A stretch of 25,866 nucleotides of DNA, from positions 1 through 25,866 of the forward strand of contig JADFJB010000061.1 of the NCBI GenBank assembly GCA_022566355.1, written 5' to 3'. How positions within the stretch are numbered: position 1 is the first letter of the stretch; every line of letters begins with the position of its first letter. The notes under the pieces were generated by a model, which did not search any database, had not been told where the DNA came from, and was given only the letters and a program-made list of their open reading frames with translations. A program made the position numbers and the translations under genes. This document shows, in pieces, positions 9,001 to 17,399 of this stretch. Source of the DNA: a candidate division KSB1 bacterium (GTDB lineage: Bacteria; Zhuqueibacterota; JdFR-76; DREG01).

Positions 9001-9180
9001 GATTTACAGGGCCGGCTCGTACGCATTCTCATCCATGGCGAAGAGCAGACTGCGGGATTTAAGAGTGTACTATGGGATGGACGAAGTGAGTCAGGTCTTC
9101 CGGTTTCTACGGGTGTCTATATTTACACTGTTACAACCGGTAAAAAATCATTTTCAAGGAAAATGCTAATGATGAAATGA
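6070..9180 (+). CDS. Large secreted choice-of-anchor-D (ASPM-like) protein with T9SS sorting domain
   Basis: The 1036-residue protein begins with a signal peptide (about 1-26, ending TVFAQ). Two ASPM/HYDIN-like 'choice-of-anchor D' beta domains follow (about 29-125 and 128-235; LNFGNVQVGESKDLSITISN and INFGDVDENSSTKRKVLVLN). Then come FN3-like segments (about 238-580) joined by 'DITPPKAP'-type linkers, and a beta-rich region (about 600-780) with GWNLVATPF and PWKGYAIY, a pattern frequent in FCB secreted proteins. The end (about 945-1036) is a T9SS type A sorting domain: QNFPNPFNPETNIRYNL ... IYDLQGRLVRIL ... GVYIYTV ... KMLMMK. ATG 6070 and 6082 are both plausible starts; the GGAGG at 6046-6050 is unusually far (19 bases) from the first. 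It probably works at the cell surface; the ligand is unknown. Confidence 0.85.
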   Translation: MKIRMKKLMRLIFILSVTLATNTVFAQPQINPRALNFGNVQVGESKDLSITISNNNSSDLIFTIRSISGPFIATNDPGRLTLTANQSFVLQIRFSPTNRFDFSGSLIIDAIAPNQTTNEIPLSGSGFGPRMILSPNLVINFGDVDENSSTKRKVLVLNLPAPDPDLNADLKVDNITTSLSSAYSVSPTNFTLALGDTKSVTIIFHPPDYGSYDGNRVTFFTNDKSQAVFSINLNGFGLDKTPPLPITQLTATWGNFDGYTNADNLSICWQNPVDSSGIAEVWWKFSSSASPPQSATDTTKFGGRYALQLDEACVQIPLRGRITTGFWNCYIWLVDGSGNSGYLNAIQESFVFDITPPKAPTVLSRSIPETQWFGDHDTFTLTVDIPTDSDRGTYDAREIRWKFNSIPANDHEYDELILLPGNGATQFTFSIGFDNIFQCGENELYLWFADSTGNSSKDSVTAIQYRWDICNPVITRKLTNDQNIANAGEIFQDRFIVTDQSQVDSVLIQYRLGGAETLKPSRYAQRVGDTDEFIVDIPAQDVTSRGLEIRIKAIDIVGNGNNWPDDGGNESWFPIRTRISGDGEFPTDIDGKAVPLISGVNETSYQLFSVPFSLNDGTISAVVADDLGKSDDTVWRLFDYRPEYPENSRLLEGTLVRNFNPGRAFFVITSSENIVIDSGPGLTINTIEPYKFQIYEGWNLVATPFAFPIHKDSISFENETNGANIVINSYEKGWKITDVMEPWKGYAIYIPDQGVNNNPVYLVFNPKAAPGSLGKSGENLINLSAGEWLVRISATAGEMTDENNWVGVRKNAKVDYDQLDFAEPPVIGDFVSVSFPHSEWDQPARMFSSDIRPIDKTDQVWDFRVESNQLDEIVILSFDWIGDLPEEWEIYLIDESLKLTHNLKQNPVYSVKTGNDFLSKNLRLAVGKKSFVENIAGEAGLVPGHFKLFQNFPNPFNPETNIRYNLAETTQIKLMIYDLQGRLVRILIHGEEQTAGFKSVLWDGRSESGLPVSTGVYIYTVTTGKKSFSRKMLMMK

Positions 9181-9221
9181 AACAGAGAACTATCTCGTAT
9201 TTAGAATTTACCGCCCAGAGG

Positions 9222-9252
9222 AAAGCCTGGATCGAGAGGTCCAGGCTTTTTT
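9222..9252 (+). terminator. Rho-independent terminator after the 1036-aa gene
   Basis: A 9-bp perfect stem (AAAGCCTGG 9222-9230, CCAGGCTTT 9241-9249) with a 10-base loop runs into a T tract. Confidence 0.85.
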
Positions 9253-9336
9253 ATTAATGTACCTATTTTGATCTTTATCTTTTTAAAAATACAGGGATAA
9301 TTAATTAGAGCATTTGAATCCGTAAATACAAATTTT

Positions 9337-9360
9337 TTACAACTGGCATACTTGTTGTAA
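9337..9360 (+). promoter_or_regulatory. TTACAAC-N10-GTTGTAA dyad overlapping a weak sigma-54-like site
   Basis: A perfect 7-bp inverted repeat (9337-9343 and 9354-9360) surrounds TGGCATACTT. TGGCATA-N4-TTGT (9344-9358) fits the -24/-12 spacing, but the -12 GC is GT. The region may be a degenerate sigma-54 promoter, an operator, or both; the dyad weakens the promoter reading. Confidence 0.35.
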
Positions 9361-9622
9361 CTATAAGCAATTATAAGGTTTACAAGCTAGAAGAATGAAT
9401 AATAGTGGTGTATCTTAAAACAGTTTGTTTCATGATAACACAGGTTAATTCGCAATAATAGTAAAATAAGAAAATTTGACAAAGTTAAGAGATAATTTTA
9501 GTAAGTGGATTTGTTTAGTGAGATTAATGAGTTTAAATCCTTCAGCATATTTTTATTACACCAAGCATTATTCTTTGTGATAAAGGGATAAATATTAGTT
9601 GTTAAATTGAGGGAAACTTTGT

Positions 9623-12600
9623 ATGAAGAAGTTTTTAGAAATAATTAGCGATAAACTCCAGAATAAAGTAGGAGTATTATTTGAAATAACTATGTACAAG
9701 ATAATATTATTTAATCTTTTTGTACTAATTTTTTCGATTCAAAATTTACGAGCGACCAGCTTAAATGATCCGCCAGTTTTAATTATTAATGCCGGTTTGA
9801 ATGTATTGGAAGGAAATTCTGCCACAATATCAAATAATAAACTTTTAGTGGCTGATGTGGACAATGCTGATAATGAGCTAATTTATACATTAGAGGTTAT
9901 TCCGGTAAATGGAAAGTTAAGGCTAAATGGAGTCAACCTGGCTGTCGGTGAAACATTTTCTCAGGATGATATTAATAACGGTGGATTAACCTATAAACAC
10001 AATGGAAGCTTCACACTCAGTGATGCGTTCGATTTTAATGTATCTGATGGAATTGAAGGGAATACTATAAATACTACTGTTTTTACAATCGTTATAACCT
10101 TGGTAAACGATTTGCCCATTGCTTCAGGGGATTCTTTAACGACAAACGAGGATATATCATTGGATGTTGATTTGCATTCACTTGTAAGCGATGAAGAAAC
10201 TTTAAATAGTCTTTTGTTTTTTCAAGTTGAAAGTCCCTTAAATGGATCTATTAATCTTTTACCAGATAACCATACGGCACAGTTTGTACCGAATGAAAAT
10301 TTCAATGGCTCAGCTGAATTTAGCTATTTAGTGACTGATACAGGAGATCCGTCGAATACGGTTGGGCCAGTCAAAATTCATGTATCTGTAAACCCAATCA
10401 ATGACATCCCAGCTGTGTCGGATACAAATGTGACTATTGCTGAAAATGTGTCAATCAATATTGATTTGAATAACCGTATAACTGACATTGAAACTGCTGA
10501 TGAAAATTTGAATTTTACAATTAACCAAGTTATAAATGGATCCGTTGAACTGCTTGATGGTCATGAAGTCAGTTTTACTCCCAATCTTAATTTTAATGGA
10601 AATGCAAGCTTTTCGTATTCTGTTACAGATACGGGAGATAGCACGGCACTACCAATAGAAGTTGGTCCTATTCAAATTGATATCATAATCACACCTGTTA
10701 ATTCAACTCCTCAAGCTTCGTCGATAACTGTGGATATTAATGAAGATTCATTAATCACTATCGATCTGCAAACATTGGTAGAAGATGTAGAAACTAAGGA
10801 TGAAGATTTGATTTTCACCGTAAGTAATGCATCGAATGGATCTGTTCAATTGCTGGAAGATGGTCATTCGATGAGGTTTACTCCCAATTTAAATTATAAT
10901 GGCACAGAAAGTTTTGTCTATTCAGTGACAGATACTGGCGATGGTTCAGCACAAGCTATAACCGTAGAATCAATTCAAATTAATATAAATGTGAATCCTG
11001 TGAATGATTTGCCAGTAATAGAGGGAAGGAGCTTAAATATTGATGAGAACGAACAAGTCGACGTGGATCTTCGAACTTTAGTATTTGACCAGGAAACGGC
11101 CGTTAATGATTTACTCTTTGAAATAATAGAAGAGATAAATGGAAGTGTCGAGTTATTTGCGGATGGTTATACAGCTAGATTTACACCAGATTCTAATTTC
11201 AATGGTAATGCAGGTTTTAATTACCAAGTAACTGACACCGGAGATGGTACGGCAGCTCCCGAGACAGTAGGACCGGAAAGTATTGAAATCTCAATCAATC
11301 CGATCAACGACCCTCCAACCGCATCCTCGATAGAACTTATCATTGATGAAGATCAAGAGGTCGACATCGATTTAGATGCACTCGTTACCGATATCGAAAC
11401 TCCGGACCAGGATTTGATAATTACAATCGCAAACTCGGTAAATGGCACTGTAGTTATTCAGGATGGCAGCCATATTGCACATTTTGTTCCAAAATCGAAT
11501 TTTAGTGGATCGGCTAGATTTATCTATAGTGTTACAGACACTGGTGATGGAAACCAGCCGGCGATTTCCATTGGTCCATTCCAGATTAGTATAACAATTG
11601 TTCCTGTGAATGATGCTCCAATCGCAACAGGAACTACCTTAAATACTAACGAAAATATACCCATTGAAGTTGATTTATTCCCGCTGGTTGAGGATATCGA
11701 AACTCCGGATGAAAATCTTACTTTTTCCGTCGGGATCCCTGAAAAGGTGCTTGAAGCTTACATTAATAATACGGTCAATGGAATTGCCGAACTCCTTGAT
11801 AATAACCATACGGTTCGTTTTACTCCAAATGCTGATTTTAATGGATTGGGAAGTTTTACTTATAGTGTTACAGATACAGGTGATGGTTTGTCATTGCCAA
11901 TTACGACAGGTCCAATAACAATCAATGTGGCTGTCGCAGCAATTAATAATGCTCCTAATGCATCAGCGACTTCGATCGTTACAATCGAAGATAATCATAC
12001 AACAGTTGATTTACGGACACTAGTTGATGACCTGGAGACTGCAGATAATGATTTGACATTTACGGTTACCAATGCCACAAATGGAGTTGTGGCATTGAAC
12101 GATAAATATTTTGCGCAATTTACTCCAACTTCAAATTATAACGGCTCTGGAAGTTTCCATTATTTAGTTACCGATAAAGGTGATGGAACATCAGATCCAA
12201 TAACAATTGGTCCGGTAACAATTGATGTAACAATTAATCCTGTTAACGATCCACCACAAGCAACCGGAGGCAGTGCAATAATTCAAGAAGATACTCAAAT
12301 AACCTTTGATTTAAGGTTGTTAGTTGAGGATATTGAGACTTCTAAGCAGGATTTATTTTTTACTGTTCTTAACTCGGTGAATGGAACTACAATATTAGAA
12401 AATGAGCATTTTGCTCACTTTTCTCCTGTCGAAAATTTTATCGGGCAGGCAGGTTTTGATTACATCGTAACAGACACAGGTGATGGTGAATCTGCTCCAA
12501 TTACCGTTGGTCCTGTGAATATTTCAATTACTATAAATGCTGTTAACGATGCTCCGGTGGCTATTGCTGACACAGTGATCACTGACGAAGATACATCTGT

Positions 12601-14038
12601 TGATATCGACGTTCTGGCGAATGATTTCGATATCGATGGAAGTGTGATCACTTTGGCTTTCGCTTCACAAGGAGAACATGGCTTAGTTGGTATTAATGCT
12701 GAAAACCAGACACTTAAATATTCGCCTGCAGCCAATTTCTATGGAACGGATTCATTCTTTTATAATATTCTGGATGATAATGGTGCCGCCGGAACAGGTA
12801 AAGTCTTTGTAATCATTAATTCCGTCAATGATGCACCGGTGGCAATGGCGGATCAGGATTCAACACTTGAAAATCAAGCAGTAACTATTAATGTTAGCAA
12901 AAATGATTTTGATATCGATGGCACAGTTGTCCTGTCAACGATTGAATTTGTCGATTTACCGGATCATGGTGTGGTAAGTTCTAATGAAAATGGAGAAATA
13001 TTATATACACCTAATCATGGGTTTTTTGGAACGGATTCACTCAAGTATACAATTAAAGACAATAACAATGCAGTTTCAAACCCTGCTCTGGTCAGTATTT
13101 ACATTAAAGCCTTGAATAGAAAGCCTATAGCAGTTGCGGATACAGCATTTACAAATGAAGATGCATCTGTAACTTTTTCACTGATTACAAATGATTCGGA
13201 TTCGGATGGACAAATTGATCGTGAATCTATTTCTATTGTAAATCCTCCATCTCATGGTTCAGTTCAAAAAAGTGTTCATGGTAATATTATTTATACTCCC
13301 AATAAAAATTATTTTGGCATTGATCAATTTACTTACACGATCAATGATAATAATCAAGACACATCGAATGTTGCAACTGTGTTAATAACCGTTCTTCCTG
13401 TTGATGATCCACCGGGTCCATTTGAAAGATTGCTGCCAGTTGATGGCATACATATTGAAGAAAATAGTGTTGAATTTAGATGGTCTGCTGCTGGCAATGT
13501 AGATAATGATACTATAAAATATAAGCTAACATTGATTATCGAAGGTGCCTTTAAAGAAATTACGATTATTGATACCTCACTTGTGATTAATTTCAACACA
13601 TTGGGAATAGCGAATGGACAGCCAACAGTCTTGTGGAGTGTATTAGCATCAGATGGCATTACAACCATTGGTCCGACAAATAGTATTGGTAATTTCATTG
13701 TAGATATTACTACTGCAGTTAATGATCAGACAGCTGAAATACCAACTGATTTCGGTTTAGCTCAAAATTATCCTAACCCTTTTAATCCATCAACCAAAAT
13801 TGAATATCAGTTGCCACAAACAGTGAATGTTAAGATTGTGATCTACAATGTTTATGGACAATTGGTTCGCACATTGGTCGATAAGAAATCACAGCCAGGT
13901 TATTTCAAAATTGAATGGAATGGGTTGGATAATTTCGGCAATAAAGCCGCAAGTGGTATTTATATTTACCGCATAGAAGCAAAAGGAACGGATACAAAGC
14001 TATTCACAGTTACGAAAAAAATGATGCTTTTGAAATAA
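9623..14038 (+). CDS. Giant cadherin/CSPG-repeat adhesin with T9SS sorting domain
   Basis: The 1471-residue protein has a signal peptide at about 24-45 (MYKIILFNLFVLIFSIQNLR). Repeat 1 (about 50-163) is a CSPG/NG2-like repeat (VLEGNSATISNNKLLVADVD, then GLTYKHNGSFTLSDAF). Repeats 2-9 (about 164-970) form a class with DxETxxxDLxFTV ... NFNGxxxFxYxVTDTGDG, each ending NPVNDxP. Repeats 10-12 (about 970-1265) form a second class with ANDFDIDGS-like Asp-rich calcium-binding motifs. An FN3-like domain precedes the T9SS type A tail (about 1374-1471; QNYPNPFNPSTKIEYQLP ... GIYIYRI ... KKMMLLK). Repeat 7 carries an insertion (GIPEKVLEAYI). The frame starts at ATG 9623 (GAGGG nine bases before), but ATG 9692 gives the natural signal peptide. 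An adhesive surface role is inferred from the repeat families. Confidence 0.85.
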   Translation: MKKFLEIISDKLQNKVGVLFEITMYKIILFNLFVLIFSIQNLRATSLNDPPVLIINAGLNVLEGNSATISNNKLLVADVDNADNELIYTLEVIPVNGKLRLNGVNLAVGETFSQDDINNGGLTYKHNGSFTLSDAFDFNVSDGIEGNTINTTVFTIVITLVNDLPIASGDSLTTNEDISLDVDLHSLVSDEETLNSLLFFQVESPLNGSINLLPDNHTAQFVPNENFNGSAEFSYLVTDTGDPSNTVGPVKIHVSVNPINDIPAVSDTNVTIAENVSINIDLNNRITDIETADENLNFTINQVINGSVELLDGHEVSFTPNLNFNGNASFSYSVTDTGDSTALPIEVGPIQIDIIITPVNSTPQASSITVDINEDSLITIDLQTLVEDVETKDEDLIFTVSNASNGSVQLLEDGHSMRFTPNLNYNGTESFVYSVTDTGDGSAQAITVESIQININVNPVNDLPVIEGRSLNIDENEQVDVDLRTLVFDQETAVNDLLFEIIEEINGSVELFADGYTARFTPDSNFNGNAGFNYQVTDTGDGTAAPETVGPESIEISINPINDPPTASSIELIIDEDQEVDIDLDALVTDIETPDQDLIITIANSVNGTVVIQDGSHIAHFVPKSNFSGSARFIYSVTDTGDGNQPAISIGPFQISITIVPVNDAPIATGTTLNTNENIPIEVDLFPLVEDIETPDENLTFSVGIPEKVLEAYINNTVNGIAELLDNNHTVRFTPNADFNGLGSFTYSVTDTGDGLSLPITTGPITINVAVAAINNAPNASATSIVTIEDNHTTVDLRTLVDDLETADNDLTFTVTNATNGVVALNDKYFAQFTPTSNYNGSGSFHYLVTDKGDGTSDPITIGPVTIDVTINPVNDPPQATGGSAIIQEDTQITFDLRLLVEDIETSKQDLFFTVLNSVNGTTILENEHFAHFSPVENFIGQAGFDYIVTDTGDGESAPITVGPVNISITINAVNDAPVAIADTVITDEDTSVDIDVLANDFDIDGSVITLAFASQGEHGLVGINAENQTLKYSPAANFYGTDSFFYNILDDNGAAGTGKVFVIINSVNDAPVAMADQDSTLENQAVTINVSKNDFDIDGTVVLSTIEFVDLPDHGVVSSNENGEILYTPNHGFFGTDSLKYTIKDNNNAVSNPALVSIYIKALNRKPIAVADTAFTNEDASVTFSLITNDSDSDGQIDRESISIVNPPSHGSVQKSVHGNIIYTPNKNYFGIDQFTYTINDNNQDTSNVATVLITVLPVDDPPGPFERLLPVDGIHIEENSVEFRWSAAGNVDNDTIKYKLTLIIEGAFKEITIIDTSLVINFNTLGIANGQPTVLWSVLASDGITTIGPTNSIGNFIVDITTAVNDQTAEIPTDFGLAQNYPNPFNPSTKIEYQLPQTVNVKIVIYNVYGQLVRTLVDKKSQPGYFKIEWNGLDNFGNKAASGIYIYRIEAKGTDTKLFTVTKKMMLLK

Positions 14039-14081
14039 AGTCGGGATTCAAAAAAAATGGGGGAAGCTAAACAAACTAAAA

Positions 14082-15773
14082 TTATTTTTTTAGATTTTTT
14101 TGTTCGATCTTTGCCCAGGAATCACGCAGGGTTACCGTTCGGTTAAAAACCAGTTTTCCCGGAGATGAATCAGGGTCGACACAAAAATACCCTTGTCGTT
14201 CAAATTGAAAGCGTTCTCCATGCTTAGCATTGGAAAGGCTTGGTTCCAAAAAACACGATGTCAGAACTTCCAAAGAGTTAGGATTTAAGAACTCTTTGAA
14301 ATTCTTTTCTTTATGCCCACTGGGATTTTCAACAGTAAACAAACGATCGTATAGTCGTACTTCAGCGGTTATCGCATGCTGAGCTGATACCCAATGGAGG
14401 GTTCCCTTTACTCTTCGTCCATCCGGTGACCAGCCACCCCGCGTCTCCGGATCGTAAGTGCAGTGAAGTTCTACAATCTCGTCCTGGTCATCTTTGACAA
14501 TATCAGTGCATGTAATATAATATGCATAACGCAGCCTAACTTCACGGCCTGGAGCGAGACGGAAAAACTTTTTTGGCGGGTCTTCGCGAAAGTCTTCCCT
14601 TTCGATGTAGATCACTCTTGAAAAAGGCACTTTTCTTTTTCCCATGCTCTCATCTTCGGGATTGTTGACCGCATCCAGCTCTTCGGTTTTGTTTTCAGGA
14701 TAATTATCAATAATTACCTTCAAGGGTCGAAGAACTCCCATTACCCTGGCAGTATGCTTGTTCAAATCTTCCCGGACGCAGTTTTCCAATACCGCTAACT
14801 CTATCAAACTATTGAACTTGGCAATTCCTATACGATCACAAAAATTGCGGATCGATACAGGTGTGTAGCCGCGTCTGCGAAAACCGGAAATGGAAGGCAT
14901 GCGAGGATCGTCCCAACCATTCACATTATCATTTTCGACCAACTCCAAAAGCATACGTTTGCTTAGTACCGTATAGCTTAGATTGAGACGGGCAAATTCG
15001 ATCTGTTGTGGATGGAAAATCTTCAATTCATCGAGAAGCCAGTCATATAACGGTCTATGGTTTACGAACTCCAAGGTGCAAAGCGAGTGGGTAACTCCTT
15101 CAATAGAATCCGATTGTCCATGAGCAAAATCATAGGTTGGATAAATACACCATTTATCGCCGGTGCGGTGGTGTTCAGTGTGTAAAATGCGATAAAGAAC
15201 CGGATCACGCATGTTAATAATAGGAGATGACATATCGATTTTTGCACGCAATACATGTGTCCCATTCGGAAATTCGCCAGCCCGCATACGCGCAAATAAA
15301 TCTAAATTCTCGTCCTCAGATCGGTTACGGTATGGGCTATTCTTACCCGACTCAGTCAATGTTCCGCGATATTCCCTGATTTCATCTGCGCTCAGGCTGT
15401 CCACATATGCTTTACCATCTTTGATGAGTTGTACAGCAAATTGGTAGAGTTGGTCAAAATAATCGGAAGCATAATACTCGCGATCTTCCCAATCGAAACC
15501 GAGCCAACGTATGTCTTCTTTTATGGATTCAACATATTCTTGCTCTTCTTTAGTCGGATTGGTGTCATCGAAACGTAGATTGCAAATACCGTTTTGGTTT
15601 TCCAGGGCAATGCCAAAATTGAGACAAAATGATTTGGCATGTCCAATATGTAAGTAACCATTGGGTTCGGGTGGAAAGCGAGTCATAACCCGTCCGTCAT
15701 TTTTATTCGCTTTCAAGTCTTCTGCAATGATGTTCCGGATGAAATCGGAAGAAATTCGCTCATTCTCGCTCAT
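14082..15773 (-). CDS. glnS: Glutaminyl-tRNA synthetase
   Basis: The 563-residue class I enzyme attaches glutamine to tRNA-Gln. The match to E. coli GlnRS (554 residues) extends over its whole length. The signature [18 protein letters not shown] contains the HIGH motif, and VLSKRML is the KMSKS equivalent. [34 protein letters not shown] and [20 protein letters not shown] are family landmarks, and a C-terminal anticodon-binding barrel is present ([12 protein letters not shown] then [19 protein letters not shown]). I chose ATG 15773 ([16 protein letters not shown]) because the frame's farther start is TTG at 15788 and E. coli GlnRS begins at the same point. Bacterial GlnRS is patchy and thought to be eukaryote-derived by transfer; many bacteria instead use the Gat amidotransferase. 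Confidence 0.97.
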   Translation of the reverse strand: MSENERISSDFIRNIIAEDLKANKNDGRVMTRFPPEPNGYLHIGHAKSFCLNFGIALENQNGICNLRFDDTNPTKEEQEYVESIKEDIRWLGFDWEDREYYASDYFDQLYQFAVQLIKDGKAYVDSLSADEIREYRGTLTESGKNSPYRNRSEDENLDLFARMRAGEFPNGTHVLRAKIDMSSPIINMRDPVLYRILHTEHHRTGDKWCIYPTYDFAHGQSDSIEGVTHSLCTLEFVNHRPLYDWLLDELKIFHPQQIEFARLNLSYTVLSKRMLLELVENDNVNGWDDPRMPSISGFRRRGYTPVSIRNFCDRIGIAKFNSLIELAVLENCVREDLNKHTARVMGVLRPLKVIIDNYPENKTEELDAVNNPEDESMGKRKVPFSRVIYIEREDFREDPPKKFFRLAPGREVRLRYAYYITCTDIVKDDQDEIVELHCTYDPETRGGWSPDGRRVKGTLHWVSAQHAITAEVRLYDRLFTVENPSGHKEKNFKEFLNPNSLEVLTSCFLEPSLSNAKHGERFQFERQGYFCVDPDSSPGKLVFNRTVTLRDSWAKIEQKNLKK

Positions 15774-15912
15774 ACTGCTCTCAATCAATTAGGTATATTC
15801 CATAATAAAAAATTCATTAGCGAATGATACTAAAAGATTTGGTTTTTGGCAAAACAAACAGCTGTGTTGTGAACTTCGGTGAACTTGTGTTCGAATTTAG
15901 CATATTCTACAA

Positions 15913-16285
15913 TTATATGTTCTTGCCAAATGTCAGCCTGTGGCCATTCAAATCAAATAAATTCAAAATCACGCATGCCATAATCACGGTTGGCAGGTTC
16001 CTGCATATTTACAATACCTTTCTGTTTAAATTCATGATAAACCGCATCCACATCATAAACAAAAATGAATAGTTGGTTAGGTTAAATTCCAACAGACCTG
16101 TTTTCTACTTTTGTAAAGTGGATTCCAATATCATCCCGCTTCACAACAGAATAATAAGGTGGATTGCCATATGTGAATGTGATGACAAAACCCAGGTAAT
16201 CTTTATAATAATTTGCTGTTTCTATGACATCCGGAACAGGAAATACTGGCGAAGAATGGCCGAATAATTTTGGATTTGAAATCAT
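15913..16285 (-). pseudogene. VOC/glyoxalase-superfamily gene, broken by a stop and a frameshift
   Basis: The product begins HSSPVFPVPDVIETANYYKD then YLGFVITFTYGNPPYYSVVKR, a typical VOC-fold start. It hits an in-frame TAA (16082-16084 complement) at residue 68, but the same frame then continues with the second half: PNQLFIFVYDVDAVYHEFKQ and MQEPANRDYGMRDFEFI. A second stop follows (TGA, 15953-15955 complement). Skipping one base there restores DLNGHRLTFGKNI and a natural stop at 15913. The restored length, about 123 residues, is the normal VOC size. Two independent lesions argue for a decayed gene rather than one sequencing slip. VOC proteins are metal-dependent dioxygenases, glyoxalases or antibiotic-resistance proteins; the substrate cannot be told here. 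Confidence 0.75.
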
Positions 16286-16352
16286 ATTGATTCTCTTAAT
16301 GTTAATTGACCTTAACTTCTCCTCTTATATCGCAGCTTAGTATTTGCGGCAA

Positions 16353-17006
16353 CTAGTCCAATGTTGCATTTCTGATCAAATCTTGCAATTGCCAATAATC
16401 ACTACGGACCGGCAATGCGCTTCTCATATTCCTCAAAACTTTTTGTATTGGTTTCTTGTTCGAAAATAGTTCCTAATGCATTGAAATCCCAATTGTTGTA
16501 AACCCAGTATTCTCCCGGATTCTGACTACCGTGCGGTGGTTTACCATCCCTGGTTTGCGGACTTTCTGCAGCTGCCGGCAGATAAATCCCGGACCTGGCT
16601 TTTAATAGATCGGAAATTTTTGCATGCTTTTCTGTTTCTGTCAAAGGATTTGGAGTGTCATCAATATTTAAGTCAGCCAGTGTCTTGTTCAAGTCAATAT
16701 TACCGAGATCTACATGTATACCATACATCGCACTGAGATAGCTTTTGCGAATCGAATGTACGAGGTATTTATATTCGATTTCACCCCAGGATGCGATAAT
16801 ATAGCCGTCATACAATACTAAGACTGCGGCGAACCAATTTCCTTGGAGAATTGTTCGGCCTCGTTTAATTTTGCCTCTGACCAGTCTAATTCTTCCGGGT
16901 TGGCCGTATCCAGCCAGGCCAATTCGATGTCACTGAAATTATTGGAGAGATCTTTGGAACAATGGGTTAAAAAGGAAAAAAGAAGACAGTACAGGATAAT
17001 TCGCAT
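16353..17006 (-). pseudogene. Lipoprotein serine hydrolase (class C beta-lactamase-like), frameshifted and truncated
   Basis: The first part starts with a lipoprotein signal (residues 1-16, LTHC lipobox) and reaches ...EAEQFSKEIGS before the frame breaks. The remainder continues in another frame as AAVLVLYDGYIIASWGEIEY, then HSIRKSYLSAMYGI, TLADLNIDD, LLKARSGIYLPA and PGEYWVYNNWDFNALGTIFEQ. Restoring one lost G near 16826-16832 rejoins GSAAVLVLYDG, the expected family sequence. The nucleophile motif S-I-R-K and the Y-N-N motif are both present. The coding frame then stops after KRIAGP, well short of the family's usual length. A short tail in another frame (YWQLQDLIRNATLD) may be the displaced C-terminus, which implies an internal deletion. 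Both lesions together indicate a pseudogene. Confidence 0.75.
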
Positions 17007-17399
17007 TTAATTTCTACTCAAATTATTCATCAAGGTTCTCCAGCATTCTTTTTGATTAAAAAGCTACAGACAAAATATCTGTGCAAACATATTACCGGCT
17101 GCAGTTTCACGTCTTACGTTTTATGAAAATAGTAAAAAATTAGGTAATCGCAAAATAAAGAATGGAGGACCGAAATATTTTGTCTTGATTTTGAATAACA
17201 AAAGGATATATCATGGTTCTAGGTATTGTGATAATTCAAAAGGGAATTATGTGGAAGTTGTAAAAAGTTTAGTGGACGCAGGCGCTAAAATTCAGGAGTT
17301 TATGATTCGGGAAGCTTCGGAGGAGGTGGGTAGGGTTTAGATAGATTTTCAATCGAAGAGGTAATATTAGTTTTATAATTTGCTTGTAGAATCATTTAA
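17007..17399. other. Gap with no intact gene
   Basis: This 393-base stretch has no intact gene. On the + strand an ankyrin-like fragment can be read at 17212-17340. The rest is AT-rich. Confidence 0.4.
17212..17340 (+). pseudogene. Ankyrin-repeat-like remnant
   Basis: The frame reads GNYVEVVKSLVDAGAKI followed by EASEEV and a stop at 17338-17340. This resembles the second helix and turn of an ankyrin repeat (G-x-x-E-V-V-K-x-L-x-x-A-G-A). Nothing like the rest of an ankyrin protein is found upstream; the frame is open back to about 17050 but the residues are not ankyrin-like. It is the only + strand gene trace in this part of the window. The similarity is short and the call is tentative. Confidence 0.35.

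Larger units (their letters stand above)
9181..9622. other. Intergenic region before the adhesin gene
   Basis: These 442 bases carry the terminator of the preceding gene (9222-9252), a TTACAAC/GTTGTAA dyad (9337-9360) that overlaps a weak -24/-12 element, and otherwise AT-rich sequence with no supported ORF. The leader of the 1471-aa gene would be about 250 bases long if the weak element is the promoter. Confidence 0.5.

Noticed and set aside
12460-12735. ORF on the minus strand inside the adhesin
   Set aside because: Shadow of a repetitive coding region; no recognisable protein.
9623-14038. Tandem repeats that might be a CRISPR array
   Set aside because: The periodicity is about 300 bases within one long frame and units diverge at the DNA level; it is protein-domain repetition.
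15774-15788. Five extra codons at the N-terminus of glnS from a TTG start
   Set aside because: ATG 15773 aligns with the start of E. coli GlnRS and needs no rare start.
16818-17006. Independent 62-aa lipoprotein
   Set aside because: Its residues continue, after a one-base shift, into the serine hydrolase; it is the N-terminal part of that broken gene.
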